Positions 7,530-14,087 are shown, numbered from the stretch's first letter. The stretch is DNA of 14,295 nucleotides from JAZDCJ01 sp036311985 (GCF_036311985.1 NZ_JAZDCJ010000011.1), one strand, 5' to 3'. The notes: generated from the sequence alone by a model not told the origin. Numbers and translations are program-made.

Positions 7530-7535
7530 AGAGTA
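7530..7535 (-). promoter_or_regulatory. -10 element TACTCT, leaderless arrangement
   Basis: On the minus strand TACTCT is followed by ggccac (6 nt) and the ATG at 7523. It lies back to back with the promoter of the folP2-like gene, within a 64-bp intergenic region. Confidence 0.42.
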
Positions 7536-7555
7536 CAAGCCGGGGGTCATGCTGG

Positions 7556-7582
7556 TATGAATGGGGGTAGCCGTCGAAGGAG
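7556..7582 (+). promoter_or_regulatory. Promoter (extended -10) and ribosome-binding site of folP2-like gene
   Basis: TGGTATGAA (7553-7561) resembles an extended -10 box. A clear Shine-Dalgarno sequence GAAGGAG (7576-7582) lies 5 nt before the ATG at 7588 and decides the start over the ATGs at 7561 and 7594. The leader would be about 20 nt, unlike the leaderless genes nearby. Confidence 0.45.
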
Positions 7583-7587
7583 CACCC

Positions 7588-8526
7588 ATGGGCATGTACG
7601 AGCCTGCACTGCGTCATCCGGTCCACCGCTTCGCCCACCGGACCATCGACTTCTCGCGCCGGGTCGCGCTCATGGCGATCGTCAACCGCACGCCGGACAG
7701 CTTCTACGACGGCGGGGCGACGTTCGCGCTCAACGCCGCCGTCGACGCCGCCCTGGCCGCCGTGGAGGACGGCGCGGACTGGGTCGACGTCGGCGGCGTC
7801 CCGTTCTCCCCCGGGCCCGCGCTGCCCTGGGAGGAGGAGGCCGAGCGGATCGTGCCCGTGATCGAGGCCGTCCGCGCCCGCACCGACGCCGTGGTCTCCG
7901 CCGACACGTTCCTGCCCGAGGTCGCGCGGGCCGCGCTCGAGGCGGGGGCCGACGTCGTCAACGACACCACCGGGCTGCGGAACCCCGAGCTGGGGCGCGT
8001 CGTCGCCGAGCACGGCGCGCACCTCGTCCTCACGCATTCCCTCGCCGCCCCCCGGACCGTCTACCCGCGCCCGAGCTATTCAGACGTCGTCACGGAGGTC
8101 GCGGACTACCTGCGCGAACGCGTGGAGCTCGCGCTCTCGCTCGGCGTCGCGCCCGGGAAGATCATCATCGACCCCGGCCACGACCTCAACAAGAACACCC
8201 TGCACACCCTGGAGATCACCCGGCGCTTCGACGAGATCGCGGCGCTCGGATACCCGGCGCTCGCGGCCGTGTCCAACAAGGACTTCATCGGCGAGGCGCT
8301 CGACCTGCCCAAGCGGGAGCGCACCGCCGGTTCGCTCGCCGCGGCGGCGATGTGCATCATGAACGGGGCGCGGATCATCCGCATGCACAACATCCCGGAG
8401 GCCTTCTCCACCGTCCGGCTCCTCGAGGCCGCGATGGGCTGGCGCGAGCCAGCCTACCTCAAGCACAACATGGGGGACGTGAACGAGCCGGCGCACCCCG
8501 TGCCGGCCGGCGAAAGGACGGCCTGA
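7588..8526 (+). CDS. folP2: FolP2-type dihydropteroate synthase homologue
   Basis: The 312-residue protein has the pterin-binding TIM-barrel of dihydropteroate synthase. It shows MAIVNRTPDSFYDGG (29-43), DVGGVPFSPGP (67-77), SADTFLPEVA (104-113), GADVVNDTTG (120-129), IIDPGHDLNKNT (193-204), AVSNKDFIGEAL (227-238) and IRMHNI (264-269). Classical DHPS has GGESTRPGA, PGIGFGKT, SRKSF and RVHDV at these places. The altered motifs, especially VNRTPDSFYD, DPGHDxxKN and SNKD, match the actinobacterial FolP2 branch (M. tuberculosis Rv1207). As I recall, that protein did not show DHPS activity in vitro. The true substrate is therefore uncertain. It is followed after 1 bp by a RibD-C-like reductase, suggesting a shared pathway. 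Confidence 0.88.
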   Translation: MGMYEPALRHPVHRFAHRTIDFSRRVALMAIVNRTPDSFYDGGATFALNAAVDAALAAVEDGADWVDVGGVPFSPGPALPWEEEAERIVPVIEAVRARTDAVVSADTFLPEVARAALEAGADVVNDTTGLRNPELGRVVAEHGAHLVLTHSLAAPRTVYPRPSYSDVVTEVADYLRERVELALSLGVAPGKIIIDPGHDLNKNTLHTLEITRRFDEIAALGYPALAAVSNKDFIGEALDLPKRERTAGSLAAAAMCIMNGARIIRMHNIPEAFSTVRLLEAAMGWREPAYLKHNMGDVNEPAHPVPAGERTA

Positions 8527-8527
8527 C

Positions 8528-9283
8528 ATGGTCCGCAGGATCCACCCGGGCACCGACGCCGCGCAGCTCACCGACGCCGCGCTGCTGCGCGCCTACGCCC
8601 CGCCCGCCCAGGGCGGCCCGTTCGTCCGCTTCAACTTCGTCAGCACCCTCGACGGCGCGGCGACCCACGGCGGCGTCTCGGCCGAGCTCGGCACCGACGC
8701 CGACCACCGGATCTTCGCGCTCCTGCGCCGGCATGCCGACGTGATCCTGGTCGGGGCCGGGACGATCCGCGCGGAGGGCTACGAGGGGCCGCTCCTCGAC
8801 GAGGCGGGACTCGCGTGGCGCCGCCGGCACCACCTCGAGCCGCACCCGGGCGTCGCCGTCGTCTCCGGCTCCCTGGACCTGGACCCGGACTCCGCGTTCT
8901 TCACCGAGGCGCCCGTACGACCCGTCCTGCTGACCTCACGGGCGGCGCCCGCGCGCCGGCGCGCCGCCCTCGAGGCGGTCGCCGACGTCGTCGACTGCGG
9001 GGCGGCCGCGGTGGACCCGGCCGAGGCGGTCGCGGTGCTCGCCGAGCGCGGGCACCGCGTCGTGCATTCCGAGGGCGGCCCGGGGGTCTTCGCGTCCTTC
9101 CAGGCCGCGGGCCGCGTCGACAGCCTGTGCCTCTCGCTCAGCCCCCTGCTGGCCGGCGGTTCCGCCCGCCGGATCGCCGACGGCTCCGACGAGCAGCCGC
9201 TGCGCCGCATGGACCTGGTCCTGGCCCTCGAGGAGGACGGCGCGCTCTTCCTCGAGTACCGGCGGGAGCACCGGAAGGCGTAG
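8528..9283 (+). CDS. Pyrimidine reductase family protein (RibD C-terminal / DHFR-like fold)
   Basis: The 251-residue protein belongs to the RibD-C family, NAD(P)H-dependent reductases of the dihydrofolate-reductase fold. Visible blocks are RFNFVSTLDGAATHGG (34-49), the nucleotide-site VILVGAGTIRAEGY (72-85), the HSEGGPGVFASF stretch and the end block LCLSLSPLLAGG. There is no N-terminal deaminase domain, so it is not a complete bifunctional RibD. The ATG follows AAAGGA at about 9 nt and starts 1 bp after the folP2-like stop, so the two are almost surely co-expressed. It could reduce a riboflavin precursor, a dihydropterin or another heterocycle. A related protein, M. tuberculosis Rv2671, can act as a DHFR substitute, as I recall, which makes a folate role worth testing. 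The substrate is not shown by the sequence. Confidence 0.85.
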   Translation: MVRRIHPGTDAAQLTDAALLRAYAPPAQGGPFVRFNFVSTLDGAATHGGVSAELGTDADHRIFALLRRHADVILVGAGTIRAEGYEGPLLDEAGLAWRRRHHLEPHPGVAVVSGSLDLDPDSAFFTEAPVRPVLLTSRAAPARRRAALEAVADVVDCGAAAVDPAEAVAVLAERGHRVVHSEGGPGVFASFQAAGRVDSLCLSLSPLLAGGSARRIADGSDEQPLRRMDLVLALEEDGALFLEYRREHRKA

Positions 9284-9301
9284 CGGGGCCCCGCGGGCCG
9301 G

Positions 9302-9334
9302 TAGGATGCGCTTGGCGCGAAATCCAACGGAAGG
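9302..9334 (+). promoter_or_regulatory. -10 element TAGGAT and ribosome-binding site of the J-domain gene
   Basis: TAGGAT (9302-9307) lies 19 bp after the preceding stop and would start a leader of about 27 nt. GGAAGG (9329-9334) then sits 6 nt before the GTG at 9341 and fixes that start. The same TAGGAT hexamer precedes trmL. Confidence 0.5.
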
Positions 9335-9340
9335 CGGCAC

Positions 9341-10258
9341 GTGGCGCAGGAGCGGACCCACTACGAGGTGCTGGGCATCTCGCGCACGGCCACGCCCGCG
9401 GACATCAAGTCCGCCTACCGCCGCGCGGCCCGGGCCACCCACCCGGACCACGGCGGCGACCCGGCCGAGTTCCGCCTCGTCTCCCTCGCCTACCAGACCC
9501 TCTCCGACGCCGGCGCCCGCGCGCGCTACGACCGCAGCTACGGCGGCACGTCCGCCTACGCCCGCCCCTCGTCCGACGCCGGTGCCTCCTATCGCAGCAC
9601 GGCGGAACCGGCGGAGCGCCGGAGGCCGAGCGCCACCGACCCCACGCGCTTCGTCCCGGCGTTCGAGGACGGCCGGGTCCCGGTGCTGGAGAAGGCCACC
9701 GCGGAACGCCGGATCCACGGCGCCCCGCGCAAGCGCGGGATCTTCGGCGCGCAGGCGCGCCTCGCCCGCGAGGCGAGGACCGTGCAGCTCATCGCCGGCC
9801 AGGTCCTCGAGGTCCTCCCGGCGGCCCGCCTCGTCAACGGCCTGCACTCCCCCGCGGACAACGGACACCTGGACCACGCCGTCCTGGCCGGATACCGCCT
9901 GGCCCTCGTCGACTCGATGCTCCTGCCGCGGGGCGTGTACCGCTGGGACGGCCAGACGCTGCTGCGCGACGGCAAGGCGATCGCCCCGCCGCGGCTCGCG
10001 CCCCCCGTGCGCCGCATGCAGGAGCTCTTCCCCGAGCTGAACGTGACGGGCTGGACCGTGATCCACTCCCCCGACGGGAACCTGCACGAGCCCGTCATCG
10101 ACTACGGCCGCGGCGCCGACCCGTCCTCCGCCGCCGGCGTCCACGTCGTCAACGCCGCCAACCTGGTCCGCGAGCTGAAGATGTTCCTCGGCACGGGGCC
10201 GAGCCCGAACGTGGTCGACGTGCCCGTCCTGGCCCGGCTGCTCGGCGGGATGTACTGA
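9341..10258 (+). CDS. J-domain protein with C-terminal NERD-like (nuclease-related) domain
   Basis: Residues 5-70 form a DnaJ J-domain (YEVLGISRTAT, AYRRAARATHPDHGGD with HPD at 34-36, YQTLSDAGARARYDRSY), which should stimulate an Hsp70/DnaK. There is no Gly/Phe linker, zinc-finger or DnaJ C-terminal domain. A charged, probably disordered linker (70-140) leads to a second domain (about 145-305). There NGLHSPADNGHLDHAVLAGYRLALVDSMLL resembles the NERD or PD-(D/E)xK core, in which an Asp and an (E/D)xK motif bind metal. Here Asp178 and Asp191 are present but the lysine position is Met193, so nuclease activity is doubtful. The domain assignment is from motif recall and needs a profile or structure search. 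The GTG start has a good ribosome-binding site; trmL follows 24 bp downstream with its own promoter. Confidence 0.82.
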   Translation: MAQERTHYEVLGISRTATPADIKSAYRRAARATHPDHGGDPAEFRLVSLAYQTLSDAGARARYDRSYGGTSAYARPSSDAGASYRSTAEPAERRRPSATDPTRFVPAFEDGRVPVLEKATAERRIHGAPRKRGIFGAQARLAREARTVQLIAGQVLEVLPAARLVNGLHSPADNGHLDHAVLAGYRLALVDSMLLPRGVYRWDGQTLLRDGKAIAPPRLAPPVRRMQELFPELNVTGWTVIHSPDGNLHEPVIDYGRGADPSSAAGVHVVNAANLVRELKMFLGTGPSPNVVDVPVLARLLGGMY

Positions 10259-10269
10259 CGCCTCGCGCA

Positions 10270-10275
10270 TAGGAT
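10270..10275 (+). promoter_or_regulatory. -10 element TAGGAT of trmL, leaderless arrangement
   Basis: TAGGAT is followed by ggggacc (7 nt) and GTG at 10283. The 7-nt spacer is identical to that before chorismate mutase. This decides the trmL start against the in-frame ATG at 10274, which lies inside the -10 box and would be absent from the transcript. Confidence 0.55.
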
Positions 10276-10282
10276 GGGGACC

Positions 10283-10765
10283 GTGTTCCGCATCCTCTTC
10301 CACACGCCGGAGATCCCCGGCAACACCGGCAACGCCATCCGCCTCGCGGCCGTGACGGGGGCGCAGCTGCACCTCGTGGAGCCCCTCGGCTTCGACTTCG
10401 AGGACTCCAAGCTGCGCCGGGCCGGTCTCGATTACCACGACCTGGCCCACGTCACCGTGCACCCGGGCCTCGACGCGGCGCTCGAGGCGATCGGCGACGC
10501 GCGCGTCTTCGCCTTCACGTCCGACGGCGAGGAGCTCTACACCGACATCGGCTACCGGCCGGGCGACGTGCTGATGTTCGGCCCGGAGTCCGTGGGCCTG
10601 CCCCACCAGGCCAAGCGCCACCCGCGCGTCACGGCGCGTGTGCGCCTGCCGATGCAGCCCTCCCGGCGCTCCCTGAACCTGGCCAACTCCGCCTCGATCG
10701 CCGTCTTCGAGGCCTGGCGCCAGCACGGCTTCGCCGGCTCGGTGCCGAAGCCGCCGGCGGCCTGA
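10283..10765 (+). CDS. trmL: tRNA (cytidine/uridine-34 2'-O)-methyltransferase TrmL-like (SPOUT family)
   Basis: TrmL uses S-adenosylmethionine to methylate the 2'-hydroxyl of wobble nucleotide 34 in leucine tRNAs. The 160-residue length is that of the minimal SPOUT enzyme. Visible motifs are TPEIPGNTGNAIRL (8-21), the knot motif LMFGPESVGLP (97-107) and the C-terminal SAM-binding RSLNLANSASIAVFEAWRQ (129-147), all near-identical to the TrmL/YibK consensus. The chosen GTG start places VFRILFHTPEIP at the N-terminus as in homologues. Together with MnmA at 4174-5316 this is the second wobble-position enzyme in the window. Related SpoU enzymes acting on rRNA are longer and have extra RNA-binding domains, so TrmL is favoured. 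Confidence 0.93.
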   Translation: MFRILFHTPEIPGNTGNAIRLAAVTGAQLHLVEPLGFDFEDSKLRRAGLDYHDLAHVTVHPGLDAALEAIGDARVFAFTSDGEELYTDIGYRPGDVLMFGPESVGLPHQAKRHPRVTARVRLPMQPSRRSLNLANSASIAVFEAWRQHGFAGSVPKPPAA

Positions 10766-10792
10766 TCCTCCGCCGGAGAAGCATCCCGTCCC

Positions 10793-10858
10793 CGTCCCGG
10801 GACCGGGACGCCTCGGCGCCGGGTCCGGGGCCCGGCCGGGAAGCGCCCGGGGACCCGG
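10793..10858. terminator. GC-rich hairpins downstream of trmL
   Basis: CGTCCCGG (10793-10800) and CCGGGACG (10803-10810) form a tight inverted repeat. A second pair, CCGGGTCC (10819-10826) and GGACCCGG (10851-10858), follows. There is no T-run. Both lie in the 189-bp gap after the trmL stop and before the promoter of the RskA-domain gene, so they probably end the trmL transcript. Confidence 0.42.
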
Positions 10859-10899
10859 TGGGCCCGGCATGGCTCCGCCGCCTCCGGGAGCGCCTGCCC

Positions 10900-10905
10900 T
10901 AAGCT
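10900..10905 (+). promoter_or_regulatory. -10 element TAAGCT of RskA-domain gene
   Basis: TAAGCT fits TAnnnT and would start transcription near 10912, giving a leader of about 40 nt. TTGAGGAAC ends directly before the ATG at 10955; the GAGG is only 3 nt from the start codon, a short spacing. An in-frame TTG at 10946 is less likely. Confidence 0.4.
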
Positions 10906-10954
10906 GGGACACGCGACCTGCCGCGGACGCGGCGCCATCGATGGATTGAGGAAC

Positions 10955-11506
10955 ATGAGCCAGAGGGATGCCCGCGACTTCAGCAACGACGCCGAGCCGG
11001 AGGAGAACCTGGGCCTCGACCTCGTGGACGAGGTCGCCCAGCACGAGCGCCGGGGCCCCTCGGCCCCCGTGCGCAAGTGGCTGCTGCTCGCCGTCGCGGC
11101 CGCCGTCGTCGTCATCGGCGTGACGGCCCTCGTGCTGGCCCTGACCCCGCGCGACCTCGTGGGCGAGGTCGCCTCCGCGCCCGACCGCGTCGAGTCGAGC
11201 GTCGAGGTCGACGGCGGCGGCTCGGCCGTGCTGGCCGTCTCCCGGGAGCGCGACGCCGGCTCCCTGACCCTCGAGGGCCTGCCCGAGCCGGAGGCGGGGC
11301 AGGTCTACCACGTCTGGGTCCTGGCCGCCTCCAACGGCGCCCCCTCCTCCGTCGAGGCCCTCGAGACCGGCGAGGTCGCGGGCAGCGTCGGGATCCGCGG
11401 TCTCGCGGACATCTCGACCGTCACCGTGACCGTGGAACCGGCGAGCGGCGCCGAGGTCCCGGGCTCCGATCCGGTGGTCTCGATCGACGTCCCCCCGGCG
11501 GGCTGA
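10955..11506 (+). CDS. Membrane protein with RskA (anti-sigma-K) C-terminal domain only
   Basis: The 183-residue protein has an acidic cytoplasmic N-terminus (1-38), one membrane helix (about 42-63, KWLLLAVAAAVVVIGVTALVLAL) and an outer domain that matches the C-terminal domain of RskA-type anti-sigma factors: LTLEGLPEPEAGQVYHVWVL (104-123), then TVTVEPASGAEVPGSDPVVSID (157-178). In RskA proteins the cytoplasmic part carries a sigma-binding domain, often with an HxxxCxxC zinc site. Here the cytoplasmic part is only about 40 residues and has no cysteine, and no sigma factor gene is adjacent. It is therefore probably not a classical anti-sigma factor, unless it binds a partner through the short acidic tail. 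The gene converges on the PIG-L gene with 8 bp between stops. Confidence 0.83.
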   Translation: MSQRDARDFSNDAEPEENLGLDLVDEVAQHERRGPSAPVRKWLLLAVAAAVVVIGVTALVLALTPRDLVGEVASAPDRVESSVEVDGGGSAVLAVSRERDAGSLTLEGLPEPEAGQVYHVWVLAASNGAPSSVEALETGEVAGSVGIRGLADISTVTVTVEPASGAEVPGSDPVVSIDVPPAG

Positions 11507-11514
11507 CGCCGCGC

Positions 11515-12270
11515 TCAGAAGCCCGCGATCGTGTCCTCGGCGTTGACCTCGACGACGTGGAAGGCCTCGGCGAGGCTTCCCGCGTTCATCCCCGCGAGGG
11601 CGGCCTTCTGCGCGGCCTGGCGCCGGACGTAGTCCTCCATCCGCCCCGGATCCGGGTGCTGGGACAAGTGCCGGCGCAGGGCGCCGAGCTTGCGCTCGAA
11701 GGTGTCCTGGATGTCGACCCAGTGGTTCTCCCGCGCGGCAGGCGCCCCATAGAGCCACAGGCTGCGCAGCTTGAACGCCTCGAGGCCCTGGCCGGCGAGC
11801 TCCGGGTAGGCGTAGGGGTTCTCGACGGCGGGGTAGGCGGCGCGGACCACGGCCTCGCCGCAGGCCAGGTGGTCCGGGTGGGAGCGCTGCAGCCGCTCCC
11901 AGTCGCGCTCGGGGTGCATGGCGAGGACGACGTCGGGGCGCACCTCGCGCATCAGCGCCACGACCTTGCGCTGGACCTCGTGCGACGGCTCGAGGTAGCC
12001 GTCCCGCTCGCCGAGGAAGTGCACCCGGGCGACGCCGACGTCGGCCGCGGCCTCGCGCTGCTCCCGGTGGCGCATCTCGACGATCGAGTCCCGGTGGCCG
12101 GGGTCGAAGCCGCCGGCGTCGCCGTCGGTCATGATGCAGTACTGGACCTCGACCCCGGCATCGGTCCAGGCGGCGACGGTCCCCGAGGCCCCGAAGTCGA
12201 GGTCGTCGGGGTGCGCGGCGAAGCAGAGGACCCGGCGCGGCTGGTCCCGCGCCGGGCCGGCGGCGTCCAC
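11515..12270 (-). CDS. PIG-L / LmbE family deacetylase
   Basis: PIG-L family enzymes are zinc-dependent deacetylases acting on N-acetylglucosaminyl compounds (for example MshB and Mca in mycothiol metabolism, or bacillithiol enzymes). The 251-residue protein has the N-terminal metal motif AAHPDDLDFG (His20, Asp23) and the second motif SHPDHLACGEAV (His134), with RPDVVLAMHPERDW between them. These give the usual zinc ligands and catalytic aspartate. The GTG start lies 2 bp after the etfA stop, and AAGGG within the end of etfA can serve as ribosome-binding site 6 nt upstream. A longer frame continues across etfA but is only an alternative-frame opening. The position as third gene of the etf operon is notable; the natural substrate is not evident. 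Confidence 0.92.
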   Translation of the reverse strand: MDAAGPARDQPRRVLCFAAHPDDLDFGASGTVAAWTDAGVEVQYCIMTDGDAGGFDPGHRDSIVEMRHREQREAAADVGVARVHFLGERDGYLEPSHEVQRKVVALMREVRPDVVLAMHPERDWERLQRSHPDHLACGEAVVRAAYPAVENPYAYPELAGQGLEAFKLRSLWLYGAPAARENHWVDIQDTFERKLGALRRHLSQHPDPGRMEDYVRRQAAQKAALAGMNAGSLAEAFHVVEVNAEDTIAGF

Positions 12271-12272
12271 GC

Positions 12273-13214
12273 TCAGCCCTTGCGCCGGAGGATCTCGGCG
12301 GTCGCCTGCGGCAGGACTTCGTTGAGGTCCCCGACGATCCCGAGGTCGGCGATCTCGAAGATCGGCGCGTCCGGGTCGTTGTTGATCGCGACGATCGTCT
12401 GCGCCGTCTGCATGCCGGCCTTGTGCTGCACGGCGCCCGAGATGCCCGCGCAGATGTAGAGCTGCGGGGCGACCGTGGTCCCGGTCTGGCCGACCTGGAG
12501 GTCGTGGGAGATCCATCCGGCGTCCGTCGCGGCACGGGACGCGCCGACGGCCGCGCCGAGCGCGTCGGCGAGGGCCTCGACGGCGGAGAAGTCGCCGTCG
12601 AGGCCACGCCCGCCGGAGACGACGATCCGCGCCTCGCCGAGCGAGGGGCGGCCCGAGGAGGGCTTGGCCTGGGTGGAGTCGACCCGGGCTGCCGGCCCCG
12701 CGTCGGCGGCCGGCAGCTCGACGGCGGACGCCGCGCCCCCCTCCGGGGCGGCGGGCTCGACGCTGTTGGGCTTGACCGTGACGACGGGGATGCCGGTGGT
12801 CACGCGCGCCTGCACGGTGTAGGAGCCGGCGAGGACGGACTTGGTGACGGTGAGGTCGGCGGCGACGTCCACGGCGTCGGTGATGACGCCCGAGGAGATC
12901 TTGATGCCGAGCCGGGCGGCGATCTCCTTGCCCTCGCCCGTGTTGGGCAGCAGCACGGCGGCGGCGCCGGAGGCGGTGACGGCCTCGGCGAGGAACGCGG
13001 CCTTGCCCGCGACGAGGACGTCGTCGAGGCCGGCCGGGGCCGTGTAGACCTGCGCGGCGCCGTGCGCGCCGAGGGCCGCGAGGGCGTCGGCGTCGGCGGG
13101 GCCCGCGACGGCGGCCGCGGGGGTCCCGAGCCGCGCGGCGAGCGTGAGCAGCTCGCGCTGGGCCTTGCCGGGCTCGGCGGAGGGAGCGTCGATGTAGACG
13201 AGGATGGTGCTCAT
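12273..13214 (-). CDS. etfA: Electron transfer flavoprotein alpha subunit (FixB)
   Basis: EtfA with EtfB forms the soluble FAD-containing carrier that takes electrons from acyl-CoA and related dehydrogenases and passes them to the quinone pool. The 313-residue length is typical. The variable N-terminal domain covers residues 1-145. A Pro/Ala/Glu-rich linker (150-190) leads to the conserved FAD domain, with IVVSGGRGL (197-205), DLQVGQTGTTVAPQLYICAG (238-257), ISGAVQHKAGM (258-268) and AINNDPDAPIFEIADLGIVG (276-295). The ribosome-binding region GAAAGAGGG precedes the ATG in the 15-bp gap after etfB. A dehydrogenase partner or ETF-quinone oxidoreductase is not in the window. Confidence 0.97.
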   Translation of the reverse strand: MSTILVYIDAPSAEPGKAQRELLTLAARLGTPAAAVAGPADADALAALGAHGAAQVYTAPAGLDDVLVAGKAAFLAEAVTASGAAAVLLPNTGEGKEIAARLGIKISSGVITDAVDVAADLTVTKSVLAGSYTVQARVTTGIPVVTVKPNSVEPAAPEGGAASAVELPAADAGPAARVDSTQAKPSSGRPSLGEARIVVSGGRGLDGDFSAVEALADALGAAVGASRAATDAGWISHDLQVGQTGTTVAPQLYICAGISGAVQHKAGMQTAQTIVAINNDPDAPIFEIADLGIVGDLNEVLPQATAEILRRKG

Positions 13215-13229
13215 GGTGGTCCCTCTTTC

Positions 13230-14042
13230 CTAGAGAAGCTTCTGCTCGGCGAGGAAGTCGACCAGCTTCACGCCGGCGTCGCCCTGGTCGGTGATGATGG
13301 TGCCGGCCTGGCGGGCGGGGCGCGCGTCGGCCGTGGAGACCTGCGTCCAGGATCCGGCGGAGCCGACCTGCCCGGCCGTCAGCCCGAGGTCGGCCAGGGA
13401 CAGCACAGCGGTCTTCTTCTTCTTGGCGCCGATGATGCCCTTGAAGTTCGGGTAGCGGGGCTCGTCGTACTGGTCCGTGACCGAGACGAGCGCCGGCAGC
13501 GGGGCGCTGAGCGTCTGCGAGGCGGTGTCGCCGTCGCGGCGGCCGGTGACCGCGGCGCCATCGAGCTCCACCGAGGAGAGCAGGGTGAGCTGCGGAAGGC
13601 CGAGGCGCTCGGCGAGCTGGGAGGGCACGAGCGAGGTCTCGCCGTCGGTGGAGGACATGCCCGTGACGATCAGGTCGAAGCCGCCGAGGTGGCGCACGGC
13701 GGCGGCCAGCGCGAGCGAGGTCGCGGCGGCGTCGGAACCGGCGAGCGCGGGGTCGGTGACGTGCACGCCGTCGCTGGCCCCCATCTGCAGGCACTTCTTG
13801 ACGGCGTTGGCGGCCGCCTCGGGGCCCATGGTCAGGGCCGTGACGGTGTTGCCGGCCTTCGCCCCTCCGCGGGCCTCGGTCAGCTGGAGTGCGGCTTCCA
13901 CCGCGTACTCATCGAGTTCGGACAGGATGCTGTCCGACCTGTCCGTGGTGTTTCCCGGACCGTCCAGGCGACGCTCGAACTGGGCGTCGGGGACGTACTT
14001 GACCAGGACCAGGACCTTCAGCGGCGCGTTTGCCTCGCTCAT
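13230..14042 (-). CDS. etfB: Electron transfer flavoprotein beta subunit (FixA)
   Basis: EtfB binds AMP structurally and pairs with EtfA. The 270-residue protein has VLVLVKYVPDAQFERRL (10-26), SELDEYAVEAALQL (41-54), TMGPEAAANAVKKCLQMGA (71-89), TGMSSTDGETSLVPSQLAER (127-146) and the family signature EPRYPNFKGIIGAKKKK (194-210). It is the first gene of an etfB-etfA-PIG-L operon. The ATG is preceded by GAGGAAAGG, a good ribosome-binding site, and by a TAGCAT -10 element about 45 bp upstream. Repeats further upstream may be operator sites. Confidence 0.97.
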   Translation of the reverse strand: MSEANAPLKVLVLVKYVPDAQFERRLDGPGNTTDRSDSILSELDEYAVEAALQLTEARGGAKAGNTVTALTMGPEAAANAVKKCLQMGASDGVHVTDPALAGSDAAATSLALAAAVRHLGGFDLIVTGMSSTDGETSLVPSQLAERLGLPQLTLLSSVELDGAAVTGRRDGDTASQTLSAPLPALVSVTDQYDEPRYPNFKGIIGAKKKKTAVLSLADLGLTAGQVGSAGSWTQVSTADARPARQAGTIITDQGDAGVKLVDFLAEQKLL

Positions 14043-14087
14043 TGCTGCCTTTCCTCTTCAACGGATGGGCCGGTGGCGGCCGACACC

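Noticed and set aside
7524..7595. Extended N-terminus of the 6621-7523 hypothetical protein
   Set aside because: The extra 24 codons cross the divergent promoter region and the start of the folP2-like gene; the ATG at 7523 has a well-placed -10 element.
5442..8744. Long open frame on the plus strand (about 1100 codons)
   Set aside because: It lies antisense to the cysteine desulfurase and the hypothetical gene, then out of frame across folP2-like. The composition is low-complexity and the genes it overlaps carry clear motifs.
10274..10282. ATG at 10274 as the start of trmL
   Set aside because: It sits within the TAGGAT -10 element and has no ribosome-binding site; the GTG at 10283 fits both the leaderless spacing and the family N-terminus.
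8936..12607. Very long open frame on the minus strand (about 1220 codons)
   Set aside because: It runs antisense through the reductase, J-domain, trmL and RskA-domain genes and out of frame through the PIG-L gene. The translation is rich in Arg, Gly and Ala with no family motif, as expected from stop-poor GC-rich DNA.
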